Positions 41,719 to 50,011 of a stretch of 64,000 nucleotides of DNA are shown here, piece after piece. Position 1 is the stretch's first letter, and each line of letters begins with the position of its first letter. The notes beneath the pieces were generated by a model. That model was not told the origin of the DNA and did no database searches. It saw only the letters and a list, made by a program, of their open reading frames with translations. The translations under genes were made by a program, and so were the position numbers. Source of the stretch: Pseudomonadota bacterium (lineage in GTDB: Bacteria; Pseudomonadota; Gammaproteobacteria; Steroidobacterales; Steroidobacteraceae); contig JADIYJ010000012.1 in the NCBI GenBank assembly GCA_016705325.1, positions 1-64,000 of the forward strand, written 5' to 3'.

Positions 41719-43563
41719 TCAGTCCAGCGAGCAGGCGAAGCAGTACATGTAGGTGTTGCGCGGATCGCGGAGGCGCGACACGCGGTCGAGTTCCGCCACC
41801 ACCGGCTGCAGGCTGCGCGGCAGCAGTGCAGGCCACATCGACTGCGGCAACAGCGGCGCCAGGAGCTTCGCGATCGAAGCCTGCACACGCAGACCGAGGG
41901 CTTCGCCGAAGCCGATTTCGAAGTCAAAATATTCGACGTCGAAGTCCTTGCCGAGTCCGGCAAGCTTGGCCGCGAGCTTGACCGCGTCGGCGGAGCCCCC
42001 AAGCTGGTCGACGAGGCCGAGCCGCTTCGCGTCGCTCCCGGACCACACGCGACCCTGTGCAATCGCGGCGATCGCGGCGACGTCCTGCTTGCGCGACTTG
42101 GCCACCCTGTCGATGAAGCGGCGATACTCATGCTCGATGCTCTGCTGCAGGATGTCCTTCGTCGGCTCGCCCATCGGTCGCACCGGGCTGAATTCGCCGG
42201 AGAGCGCGGTCGTGCCGACGCCGTCGACGTGCACGCCCACGCGCTCGAGCGTGCGCTGGAAAGTCGGGAACATCGCGAAGATACCGATGGAACCTGTCAG
42301 GGTTGCCGGGCTGGCAACGATGCGGTCCGCATCCATCGCGATGTAGTAGCCGCCCGAGGCAGCGAGGCTGCTCATCGACGCCACCACCGGCTTGCCCGCC
42401 GCCTTCAGTTCAACGACCTCGCGTCGGATGACCTCGCTCGCGAAAGTGCTGCCGCCCGGGCTGTCGATGCGCAGCACGACGGCTTTCACGTCGTCGTCGA
42501 AGCGCGCTTCGCGCAGCTGGCTGGCCAGCGTGTCGGAACCGACGGTGCCCGGCTGCTGCTCGCCCGGCACGATCTCGCCCGCGGCGACGATGACGGCGAT
42601 CCTGTCGACCGGCCTGTTCGACAGCGCCTTCGACGAGTTCACGTTCGCCAGGTAGGACCATTGGTCGACGCCCTTGTAGGAGTGCGCGTCCTCGTCGGTG
42701 CCCGTGATTTCGGCCAGGCGTTCTTCGACCCGGTAGCGCCCTTCGAGGTGCGTGACGAGCCCGGCATCGAGCGCGAGCTTCGCGAGGTCGCCGTCGACCT
42801 TGCGCAGCGAGTCGGCCGTGTTGTCCGCATAATCCTGGAGGACCGCAGGCTGGATGCCGCGGGCCGTCGCCACGTCGGTCTTCCACGTCGTCCAGACGGA
42901 GTTGAGCCAGGCGAGGCTCTCCTCGCGCTCGGCCGCCGACATGTCGTTGCGCGTGAACATCTCGACGGCCGACTTGTACTGGCCGACGCGGAAGACGTTC
43001 CAGTCGACCGACAGCTTGTCGAGCGCGTCCCGCACGAACAGGCCGTAGTTGGCGAAGCCGTCGACGTAGGCGATGCCCTGCGGGTCGAGGTAGATCTCGT
43101 CGGCGTGCGCGGCGAGGTAGTACTGCGGCTGGTCGTAGTACTCGCCGAAGGCGATCACCGGCTTGCCCGACTTGCGGAAGCGATCGATGGCGGCCGCGAC
43201 TTCCTGCAGCTTCGCCGTGCCGCCACCGTCGAGTCCGCCGAGATCGAGATAGAGCGAACTGATGCGCTCGTCCTTGCGGGCCGCGTCGATCGCCTCGACC
43301 ACGTCACGCAGCCGCGTCTCGGTCGGACCCTGGCGCAGGATCTCGCTGATGGCGCGCTCGAGCGGGGCGCCCGACAACTGTTCGACCAGGGGACCGAGCG
43401 GCGCGATGACCAGCGCCGCCCGGTCCGGCACCAGCGGGATCGGGCGCGAGAACACCGCGCCGATCACGCCGAAGACCAGCAGCAGCAGCAGCAGGTGCAG
43501 GATCTTGCGCAGGCCGTCCAGGCCTGCCCAGATCCAGTGCAGCAGCTTGCGGATGGCACGCAT
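41719..43563 (-). CDS. sppA: Signal peptide peptidase SppA, 67K type
   Basis: The 614-residue inner-membrane serine protease degrades cleaved signal peptides. It has one N-terminal membrane helix (LHLLLLLLVFGVIGAVFS) and two tandem S49 domains. The catalytic serine is in SMSSLAASGGYYIAMDADRI in the C-terminal domain, and the lysine comes from the N-terminal domain (region LAAHADEIYLDPQGIAYVDG), as in E. coli SppA. It is followed directly by uppP. Confidence 0.95.
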   Translation of the reverse strand: MRAIRKLLHWIWAGLDGLRKILHLLLLLLVFGVIGAVFSRPIPLVPDRAALVIAPLGPLVEQLSGAPLERAISEILRQGPTETRLRDVVEAIDAARKDERISSLYLDLGGLDGGGTAKLQEVAAAIDRFRKSGKPVIAFGEYYDQPQYYLAAHADEIYLDPQGIAYVDGFANYGLFVRDALDKLSVDWNVFRVGQYKSAVEMFTRNDMSAAEREESLAWLNSVWTTWKTDVATARGIQPAVLQDYADNTADSLRKVDGDLAKLALDAGLVTHLEGRYRVEERLAEITGTDEDAHSYKGVDQWSYLANVNSSKALSNRPVDRIAVIVAAGEIVPGEQQPGTVGSDTLASQLREARFDDDVKAVVLRIDSPGGSTFASEVIRREVVELKAAGKPVVASMSSLAASGGYYIAMDADRIVASPATLTGSIGIFAMFPTFQRTLERVGVHVDGVGTTALSGEFSPVRPMGEPTKDILQQSIEHEYRRFIDRVAKSRKQDVAAIAAIAQGRVWSGSDAKRLGLVDQLGGSADAVKLAAKLAGLGKDFDVEYFDFEIGFGEALGLRVQASIAKLLAPLLPQSMWPALLPRSLQPVVAELDRVSRLRDPRNTYMYCFACSLD

Positions 43564-43583
43564 TGCCGCGCGCCCCTGCGAAC

Positions 43584-43928
43584 TCAGACCTTCTCTTCGA
43601 TGCGGGCCGACTTGCCCGTGCGCTCGCGCAGGTAGTACAGCTTGGCGCGGCGGACGTTGCCACGGCGCTTGACCGTGATCGCGCCCAGCGCCGGGCTGTA
43701 GCTCTGGAACACGCGCTCGACGCCTTCACCGTGCGAAATCTTGCGCACCGTGAACGACGAGTTGAGGCCGCGGTTGCTCTTCGCGATGACGACGCCTTCG
43801 TACGCCTGGACGCGCTCGCGGTCGCCTTCCTTGACCTTCACTTCGACGACGACGGTGTCGCCGGGACCGAAGTCCGGAATCTCGCGAGTCATGCGCTCGG
43901 CGTTGAGCGCGGCAATGATGTTGCTCAT
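43584..43928 (-). CDS. rplS: Ribosomal protein L19
   Basis: The 114-residue 50S protein lies at the 30S-50S interface. It begins MSNIIAALNAERMTREIPDF and contains GDTVVVEVKVKEGDRERVQA, FTVRKISHGEGVERVF and VKRRGNVRRAKLYYLRERTG, all standard. It is last in the rpsP-rimM-trmD-rplS operon. Confidence 0.98.
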   Translation of the reverse strand: MSNIIAALNAERMTREIPDFGPGDTVVVEVKVKEGDRERVQAYEGVVIAKSNRGLNSSFTVRKISHGEGVERVFQSYSPALGAITVKRRGNVRRAKLYYLRERTGKSARIEEKV

Positions 43929-43949
43929 TTCTTCACCTTAGTCTCGGTT

Positions 43950-44705
43950 CTATCCCTGCTCTCGTCGCGTCGCATCCTGCTCCGCCTGGTATTCCGCGAG
44001 AAGCCTGCGCTCCTCGACACTCAATTCTCTCTGCGCCAGCAGCTCCGGCCGGCGCTGCCAGGTGCGGCCGAGCGCCTGCTGCAGGCGCCAGCGCGCGACC
44101 GCGGCGTGATTGCCGCCGATCAGCACCGGCGGCACCGCGCGGCCCGACCAGACCTCGGGCCGGGTGTAGTGGGGCCAGTCGAGCAGTCCGTCCGTGAAGG
44201 ACTCCTGCACCGCAGACTCCGCGTCGCCGAGCGTGCCAGGCAGAAGCCTCGCGACCGCGTCGATGACCATGAGGGCCGGCAGTTCGCCGCCGCTCAACAC
44301 CACGTCTCCGACCGAGACCGATTCATCGATGCATTGCTCGACGAACCGCTCGTCCACGCCTTCGTAGCGACCGGCCACGAGGACCAGCGCCGGGAACCCG
44401 GCAAGCTCGGCGACCTTCCGCTGCTTGAGCGGGGCGCCGTCGGCCGCCAGATACACCCGTCGGGCCTGCGGCACTTTTGCCGCCGCCGCCGCCATGGCGA
44501 GCCGCAAGGGCTCGGCCTTCAACACCATCCCGGGGCCGCCGCCATAGGGCCGGTCGTCCACCGTCTTGTGCACGTCCGTGGCGAACTGCCGCGGATTGAC
44601 CGTGTCGATCACGAGCACGCCGCGTTCGATGGCCCGCCCGAGCACGCCAAACCTGAGCGCATGCTCGACGAACTCCGGAAACAGCGTCACGACCACGATG
44701 CGCAT
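43950..44705 (-). CDS. trmD: tRNA (guanine-N1)-methyltransferase
   Basis: The 251-residue SPOUT enzyme makes m1G37 in tRNAs with G36 and prevents +1 frameshifting. ATG 44705 gives MRIVVVTLFPEFVEHALRFG. The knot region is LVLVAGRYEGVDERFVEQCI and SVSVGDVVLSGGELPALMVI, with YGGGPGMVLKAEPL. A TTG at 44738 overlaps the rimM stop as TTGA and would add 11 residues; coupling is likely in either case. Confidence 0.96.
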   Translation of the reverse strand: MRIVVVTLFPEFVEHALRFGVLGRAIERGVLVIDTVNPRQFATDVHKTVDDRPYGGGPGMVLKAEPLRLAMAAAAAKVPQARRVYLAADGAPLKQRKVAELAGFPALVLVAGRYEGVDERFVEQCIDESVSVGDVVLSGGELPALMVIDAVARLLPGTLGDAESAVQESFTDGLLDWPHYTRPEVWSGRAVPPVLIGGNHAAVARWRLQQALGRTWQRRPELLAQRELSVEERRLLAEYQAEQDATRREQG

Positions 44706-44734
44706 CGACCGCGTCTCCGTGCCCAGTCCGCCGC

Positions 44735-45259
44735 TCAATCGTCCGGGTGCCAGTCGACCGTCACCCTTCCTGCCCCGAGGTCCACGGCGACGAGTCGCTC
44801 GGGGACCATGGGCACCAGCCTTTCCAACTTGCCGTCGCGCAGCACCATCACGGGGTGTGCCGGCAACTCTAAAAATTCATCGACCCTGCCGAGGGCGACG
44901 CCCTCGCGATTGACCGCTGCGAGCCCCAGCAAGTCGTGCAGGTAGTGCTCGTGCGGCCCGGTTGCCGGCAGGTCGGAGCGGTCCACCTGGATCTCGGCAC
45001 CAGTCTGCAGCCGCGCTGCATCCACGGTGTCGATCCCTTCGAGTCGCACCGCAAGGTTCTGGCCTGCCCGCTTGCTCTCCAGAACCCGGACCTGCCGGGA
45101 CTGCTGACCGTGGACCAGCGTCCACTGCGGGTAGTCGGCGATGCCTGCCGCGGGTTCTGTGTAGGACGTGACCTTCACCCAGCCCTGCACACCGTGCGGC
45201 GCACCGACCCGGCCCAACACCACGGCGCGGGGGCTGCGAGGCCCGGGGCGCGCCGTCAT
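44735..45259 (-). CDS. rimM: Ribosome maturation factor RimM
   Basis: The 174-residue 30S maturation factor binds S19 and aids 16S processing. It has an N-terminal RimM domain (VVLGRVGAPHGVQGWVKVTS) and a C-terminal PRC barrel (LAVNREGVALGRVDEFLELP, VTVDWHPDD). It lies between rpsP and trmD as usual. Confidence 0.95.
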   Translation of the reverse strand: MTARPGPRSPRAVVLGRVGAPHGVQGWVKVTSYTEPAAGIADYPQWTLVHGQQSRQVRVLESKRAGQNLAVRLEGIDTVDAARLQTGAEIQVDRSDLPATGPHEHYLHDLLGLAAVNREGVALGRVDEFLELPAHPVMVLRDGKLERLVPMVPERLVAVDLGAGRVTVDWHPDD

Positions 45260-45282
45260 GCCGGTTCAGGCCTGGCCGCGGC

Positions 45283-45543
45283 TCAGGCCGCAGCCGCAAC
45301 CTGGGTCTTGCGGAAAACCTTCAGCAGCTGCTGCACGCGGTCGGATGGCTGCGCACCGACGCCCAGCCAGTAATCGACGCGCGCCAGGTCGAGGCGCAGT
45401 TCTTCGCTGTTGCCGCGGGCGACCGGGTTGAAAAACCCGACCTGCTCGAGGGAACCGCCACCGGCACGGCGGCTGTCGGTCACGACCACGTGATAGAAGG
45501 GCTCCTTCTTACCGCCGCGGCGCTGCAATCGGATCGTCACCAT
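45283..45543 (-). CDS. rpsP: Ribosomal protein S16
   Basis: The 86-residue 30S protein is recognised by MVTIRLQRRGGKKEPFYHVV, DSRRAGGGSLEQVGFFNP and LDLARVDYWLGVGAQPSDRV. It is first in the rpsP-rimM-trmD-rplS operon. Confidence 0.98.
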   Translation of the reverse strand: MVTIRLQRRGGKKEPFYHVVVTDSRRAGGGSLEQVGFFNPVARGNSEELRLDLARVDYWLGVGAQPSDRVQQLLKVFRKTQVAAAA

Positions 45544-45852
45544 TCTTGTCCAAGCCTCAGTGTTCGCGGCCGGTCACGACGGCTGTGCCCGGCCAAAAAA
45601 GAGCCGCGAACTATAACGAAATTTCAAGGCAAAAGAAATACTTGAGGAACAGGCTGGAGCGCGGAAGGCGCGGAAGGGAGGAAGGGAGGAAGGGGGGAAG
45701 GGCAGGAAGGGAAGAATCCAGTTCCGGCCCTTCCGACCCTTCCGGTCCTTCCTGCCCTTCCTCCCCTTCCTGCCCTTCCGGTCCTTCCTGCCCTTCCGGT
45801 CCTTCCTGCCCTTCCTGCCCTTCCGACCCTTCCGGCCCTTCCTCCCCTTCCC
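45544..45852. repeat. ffh-rpsP spacer with purine/pyrimidine minisatellite hairpin
   Basis: After a short AT-rich stretch that probably holds the rpsP promoter, bases 45660-45714 are a purine-rich GGAAGGG-type array. They are followed by AATCCAGTTCCGG and then by 45731-45850, imperfect tandem CCCTTCCGG/CCCTTCCTG units of about 7-10 bases. The two blocks are complementary, so a long hairpin can form in the 3' region of ffh. No gene is supported. Confidence 0.75.
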
Positions 45853-47208
45853 CTACCCCCGTCCCATCGGCATGCGGCCGGCCATCGACCGCATCATGCG
45901 GCCCAGGCCGCCCTTGCCCATGCTTTTCATCATTTTCTGCATCTGCAGGAAGTTCTTGAGCAACCTGTTGATTTCGGCCACCTGGGTGCCCGAACCGGAC
46001 GCGATCCGGCGCTTGCGGGAGCCGTCAATGTGCTTCGGGAAGCGCCGTTCCCTGGGCGTCATCGAGCAGATGATCGCGATCTGGCGCCTGACCTCCTTCT
46101 CGTTGCCCTGGGGCATCTGGCCGGCCTTGGCGGCCAGCTGGGCCGGCAGCTTGTCCATCAGCGCCGCCATCCCGCCCATCTGCTCGATCTGGCGCAGCTG
46201 GCCGAGGAGGTCCTCGAGATTGAAATCCTTGCCCGAGGCGACCTTCCGGGCAAGCTTTTCGGCGTCCGCGCGGTCGACCTGGCGGGTGACCTGCTCGACC
46301 AGCGACAGCACGTCGCCCATGCCGAGAATGCGTGAGGCCATCCGGTCGGGCTGGAATGCTTCCAGGGCGTCGGGTTTCTCGCCCGTGCCGACGAACAGGA
46401 TCGGCTGGCCCGTGACCTGCCGCACCGACAGGGCCGCGCCACCGCGCGCGTCGCCGTCTGCCTTGGTCAGCACGACGCCCGTGAGGTTCAGCGCAGCGCC
46501 GAACGAGCGCGCGGCGTTCACGGCGTCCTGGCCCGCCATGCTGTCGACGACGAACAACGTCTCGATCGGGTTCAGCGCCACCGCGAGTTCGCGCACCTCG
46601 GCCATCATTTCTTCGTCGACATGCAGCCGGCCGGCCGTGTCGACCAGCAGCACGTCGTAGACGCCGCGCCTGGCCTCGGCCAGTGCATTCAGCGCGATGT
46701 TCAGCGGCTTGTCGGCGGGGCTGGCGGGCGCGACGTCGATGTCGAGCTGCTGGCCCAGTCGCTCCAGCTGCAGCAGGGCCGCCGGGCGGCGCACGTCGGT
46801 GGACACGAGCAGGACGCGCTTCTTTTCGCGCGTCTTGAGCCACAGCGCAATCTTCGCCGCGGTGGTCGTCTTGCCTGCGCCCTGCAGGCCGGCGAGCAGC
46901 ACGATGGCGGGCGGCTGCGCGCGCAGGTTGAGCGGGCGCACGCCCTCGCCCATCACGCGGACCAGCTCGTCGTGGATGACCTTGATCAGCGCCTGGCCCG
47001 GAGTCAGGCTCTTGTGGATCTCCTGGCCGACGACCTGCGTCTTGACGCCGTCGATGAAGGTCTTGACGACCGGCAGCGCGACGTCCGCCTCGAGCAGTGC
47101 CATGCGGACCTGGCGCAGCGTGTCGGAGATGTTTTCGTCGGTCAGCCGGCCCCGGCCCCTAAGGCCTTCGACGACGGACGCAAGACGGGCAGAAAGCTTG
47201 TCGAACAC
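45853..47208 (-). CDS. ffh: Signal recognition particle protein Ffh
   Basis: The 451-residue GTPase binds 4.5S RNA and signal sequences of nascent membrane proteins. It has an N domain (MFDKLSARLASVVEGLRGRG), a G domain with P-loop LLAGLQGAGKTTTAAKIA, DTAGRL and TKADGDARGGAALS, and a methionine-rich M domain (LLKNFLQMQKMMKSMGKGGL). The start is GTG 47208. The stop lies at the edge of the pyrimidine minisatellite. Confidence 0.97.
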   Translation of the reverse strand: MFDKLSARLASVVEGLRGRGRLTDENISDTLRQVRMALLEADVALPVVKTFIDGVKTQVVGQEIHKSLTPGQALIKVIHDELVRVMGEGVRPLNLRAQPPAIVLLAGLQGAGKTTTAAKIALWLKTREKKRVLLVSTDVRRPAALLQLERLGQQLDIDVAPASPADKPLNIALNALAEARRGVYDVLLVDTAGRLHVDEEMMAEVRELAVALNPIETLFVVDSMAGQDAVNAARSFGAALNLTGVVLTKADGDARGGAALSVRQVTGQPILFVGTGEKPDALEAFQPDRMASRILGMGDVLSLVEQVTRQVDRADAEKLARKVASGKDFNLEDLLGQLRQIEQMGGMAALMDKLPAQLAAKAGQMPQGNEKEVRRQIAIICSMTPRERRFPKHIDGSRKRRIASGSGTQVAEINRLLKNFLQMQKMMKSMGKGGLGRMMRSMAGRMPMGRG

Positions 47209-47359
47209 GCTCTGGCGACCTCGGTGGCGTGCCAGCCCTGGTGGACTGGCCGGTGAGTGCGCGATTATAGGGCGTGCGGGCGTCGGGTTTACCGTCCTCC
47301 TCAGCCCGTCGGGTCCATGGCATCATGGCTGCCGTCCAAAACCACGCTGGTCCCCGCGC

Positions 47360-48181
47360 TTGCTGCTGCCACTGATCGCCGTCGCCTGTTACGTCATTGG
47401 AGCCTGCTGGCTCGCCACCGCCACGTACCAGCACCGCAGCGACCCGTTCTCGGTCCACGGCCGCGGCGGCCGTATCGCGGCGGTTGCGATTGCCTGCGTC
47501 GGCGTGCTGGTCCACGCCAGCGCCATGCTGCAGGAGCGTCGCCTGGCGCCCGGCGCTGCGCTCTCGCTCGGCGACACCCTTGCCCTCGTTTCGCTCACCA
47601 TCGCCATCACGGCCATCGTGATGGCGGTGAAGCCCGGTCGCCGGGGCATGGCCGCGCTGCTGCTGTTCATTGCCGCAGTGCTGGAAGTGGCCTTCTCGGA
47701 AGGCGCCCGCAGGTTTTCGATCGGCCAGCCGGGCTGGGAACTCGCCTTCCACGTCGCGATGGCGACGACGGCCTTCGCGTTCCTGACGATCGGCATGGTG
47801 CTCGCCATCGCGCAGGTGATCGTCGATCGCCGGCTGCGCAGCCGGCAGCCGCTCGGCCTGCTCAGGATCCTGACACCGCTCGAGTCGCTGGAGTCGGGTT
47901 GTTTCCAGAGCATCTTCGCGGGTTTCGCCGTGCTCACCCTTGCGCTCGTCAGCGGCGCGTTCTTCGTGCAGGACCTCTTTGCGCAGCACCTGATCCACAA
48001 GGTGGTGCTCGCGATCATCGCGTGGCTCGTCTTCGGCGTGCTGCTGCTCGGCCGTTTCAAGTTCGGCTGGCGCGGCCGCCAGGCGCTGCGCTGGACCTTC
48101 GCGGGCTACACGCTGCTCGGGCTCTCCTATTTCGGCAGCAAGCTGATCCTCGAGAACATCCTCGGCAAACACTGGGGCTGA
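47360..48181 (+). CDS. CcsA/YpjD-like cytochrome c assembly-family membrane protein
   Basis: The protein has about eight membrane helices and matches the cytochrome c assembly-family gene that usually precedes corB-like genes near ffh in gammaproteobacteria. Seen are FHVAMATTAFAFLTIGMVLA, SIFAGFAVLTLALVSGAFF, HLIHKVVLAIIAWLVFGVLL and LRWTFAGYTLLGLSYFGSKL. Histidines expected for haem contact (H of AFHVAM and HLIHKV) are present. The start is uncertain: TTG 47360 fits the helix boundary. ATGs at 47317 and 47325 are in other frames, so a missing base near the 5' end is also possible. Confidence 0.8.
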   Translation: MLLPLIAVACYVIGACWLATATYQHRSDPFSVHGRGGRIAAVAIACVGVLVHASAMLQERRLAPGAALSLGDTLALVSLTIAITAIVMAVKPGRRGMAALLLFIAAVLEVAFSEGARRFSIGQPGWELAFHVAMATTAFAFLTIGMVLAIAQVIVDRRLRSRQPLGLLRILTPLESLESGCFQSIFAGFAVLTLALVSGAFFVQDLFAQHLIHKVVLAIIAWLVFGVLLLGRFKFGWRGRQALRWTFAGYTLLGLSYFGSKLILENILGKHWG

Positions 48182-48187
48182 GCCGCC

Positions 48188-49474
48188 ATGGGCGACTTAC
48201 CCGTCAGCACGCTCGCCTTCCTGCTCGTCACTGCCGTTCTCCTCTCCGCTTTTTTCTCGGGCACCGAAACGGCGCTGATGAGCGTCAACCGCTACCGGCT
48301 GCGCCACCTCGCGCGCGAAGGCAGCAGGTCCGCCAGGATCGCCGAAAAGCTGCTCGAGCGCCCCGACCGGCTGATCGGGATGATCCTGATCTGCAACAAC
48401 TTCGTGAACTCCGCGGCTGCGGCCATCGTCACGCTGATCGCGCTCTCGATTGGCGGTGAATCCATCGCTGCGGTCGGCGTCGGCATCTTTACCGTCGTGC
48501 TGATCATCTTCGGCGAGGTGGCGCCGAAGACGTTCGGCGCGCTGTATCCGGAGCGCATCGCGTTGCCCGCCGCAGTGATCTACAACGGCTTGCTCAAGCT
48601 GATCTACCCGTTCGTCTGGCTCACCAACCTGGTGGCCAACGGCGTGCTGCGGCTGATGGGCGTGAACCGTGAGCAGGCCAGCCGCACTTCGCTCAGCAGC
48701 GAGGAACTGCGCACGGTCGTCGCCGAGGCCAGCACCGTCATTCCACACCGCCACCAGCGCATGCTGATGAGCATCCTGGACCTCGAGAAGATCACGGTCG
48801 ACGACATCATGGTGCCGCGCAATGAAATCTATGGCATCAACCTCAAGGACGACTGGGACGACATCGTCGAGCAGATTCGCGAGTGCCGCCACACGCGCGT
48901 CCCGGTGTACGACGGTGAACTCGAGTCGCTCGTCGGCATCCTGCACATGAAGAAGGTGGCGCGGATGCTGGTGCGCGGCGAGTTCGAGCGCGAACAGCTG
49001 GTGGCCCTGGCCAGGACACGCGAGCCGTACTACGTGCCGGAAGGCACCTCGCTCAACCAGCAGCTGCTGCAGTTCCAGCGGCAGCGGCGGCGTGTCGCGT
49101 TCATCGTCGACGAATATGGCGACGTGCAGGGCCTGGTGACGCTCGAGGACCTGCTCGAGGAAATCGTCGGCGAGTTCACTTCCGACACCAGCATCCTGCA
49201 CAAGGACGTCCACCGCGAGCGCGACGACCACTTCGTGGTGAACGCGTCGGCAAGCGTGCGGACCTTGAATCGCAAGATGGGCTGGACGCTGCCGACGACC
49301 GGCCCGCGCACGCTGAACGGCCTGATCGTCGAGCAGATGGAGACGATCCCGGCGCCGGGCCAGCGGCTGCGGATCGGCGATTACTCGCTCGAGGTGCTGC
49401 AGGTGACCGACAACGCGGTGAAAGCAGTCCGGCTGACGCAGCCTGCGATCGCGAAGCTCGACCAGCCCGGCTGA
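48188..49474 (+). CDS. CorB/HlyC-CorC-type CNNM transporter family protein
   Basis: The 428-residue protein has a DUF21/CNNM membrane domain (FLLVTAVLLSAFFSGTETAL, LIGMILICNNFVNSAAAAIV, residues about 1-190). A CBS pair follows (DIMVPRNEIYGINL, FIVDEYGDVQGLVTLEDLLE) and then a C-terminal CorC_HlyC domain (GPRTLNGLIVEQMETIPAPG). Relatives are linked to magnesium or cobalt efflux or tolerance. It starts six bases after the CcsA-like stop, so they form one operon. Confidence 0.9.
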   Translation: MGDLPVSTLAFLLVTAVLLSAFFSGTETALMSVNRYRLRHLAREGSRSARIAEKLLERPDRLIGMILICNNFVNSAAAAIVTLIALSIGGESIAAVGVGIFTVVLIIFGEVAPKTFGALYPERIALPAAVIYNGLLKLIYPFVWLTNLVANGVLRLMGVNREQASRTSLSSEELRTVVAEASTVIPHRHQRMLMSILDLEKITVDDIMVPRNEIYGINLKDDWDDIVEQIRECRHTRVPVYDGELESLVGILHMKKVARMLVRGEFEREQLVALARTREPYYVPEGTSLNQQLLQFQRQRRRVAFIVDEYGDVQGLVTLEDLLEEIVGEFTSDTSILHKDVHRERDDHFVVNASASVRTLNRKMGWTLPTTGPRTLNGLIVEQMETIPAPGQRLRIGDYSLEVLQVTDNAVKAVRLTQPAIAKLDQPG

Positions 49475-49549
49475 CCCGTCCGCGCGTCTCGGTTCCAGCC
49501 GCAGCACTCTCGGCGTCCGGTCCGGAGCATTTTCCAGAGCTGGGCAAAA

Positions 49550-49612
49550 CATTCAGGCGCTCGATCCGGGGCTTTTCCCAGAGCTTGGAAAGGCAAACAC
49601 GCGCTGGCTGCA
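49550..49612 (+). repeat. Conserved-loop element, degenerate copy F
   Basis: The core TTGGAAAGGCAAACACGC (49585-49602) differs from copies C and D at one base. The left arm CGATCCGGGGCTTTTCCC is present, but no complementary right arm follows; the sequence runs into copy C. Another weakly similar TTTTCCAGAGCTGGGCAAA stretch precedes it at about 49530. It is in the sense of the corB-like gene. Confidence 0.55.
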
Positions 49613-49617
49613 GTCGA

Positions 49618-49683
49618 CCGATCTGGGACCTGCCCCCGAGCTTGGAAAGGCAGACACGCGCTCGGGGACAGGTCCCAGATCGG
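49618..49683 (+). repeat. Conserved-loop hairpin, copy C, 3' of the corB-like gene
   Basis: Twenty-four-base arms (49618-49641 and 49660-49683, one mismatch) flank an 18-base loop TTGGAAAGGCAGACACGC. The stem begins CCGATCTGGG and ends CCCCGAGC. The loop is identical to copy D and in the sense of the upstream gene. Confidence 0.8.
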
Positions 49684-49901
49684 CCGCCTGCGAAACGGCG
49701 CACGTAGCGTTGCGAGCGTCGGAGCGCAGCCTTGAACCGCGATGCTGCAATCAACTGCCACGCACCCGGTGCTGGTCAGCCGGCTGCTGCACTCCGGCGC
49801 TGTCCGGTTGCATGCGCCGTGCGAGTCGTCGGGCCTGGGATGCTGTCTCGTCGTGGCGAATGGCTATTCCGCCCGACGAGTCGCTCAGTCGCTGGACCGC
49901 A

Positions 49902-49977
49902 GGCGGCCGATCCGGTGCGTTTCACCGAGCGCGTGTCTGCCTTTCCAAGCTCGGGGAAACGCACCGGATCGGCCGCC
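49902..49977 (-). repeat. Conserved-loop hairpin, copy D, 3' of radA
   Basis: Twenty-nine-base arms (49902-49930 and 49949-49977, one mismatch) flank the same 18-base loop, here on the minus strand. The mid-stem (GTGCGTTTC) differs from copy C in both arms together. It ends 34 bases after the radA stop, in the sense of radA. Confidence 0.8.
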
Positions 49978-50011
49978 CGGACTCGACCTGTTCCGCGCGA
50001 TGGGAGAGGCA

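Larger units (their letters stand above)
49475..50011. other. Convergent corB-like/radA spacer without genes
   Basis: The 537-base spacer has no supportable gene. It carries at least three copies of the conserved-loop element: degenerate copy F, hairpin C and hairpin D. The stretch 49690-49900 between C and D shows nothing recognisable. Short frames here encode the repeated VCLSKLG/ACLPFQARG-type peptides of the repeat and are not genes. Confidence 0.7.

Noticed and set aside
45731..45850. Tandem CCTTCC units resembling a CRISPR array
   Set aside because: Units are 7-10 bases with no unique spacers of constant length and no cas genes nearby; it is a minisatellite.
49553..49750. Short frames encoding VCLSKLG- or ACLPFQARG-type peptides near the repeats
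   Set aside because: The peptides come from the repeat core in several frames and occur only in intergenic hairpins, so they are not genes.
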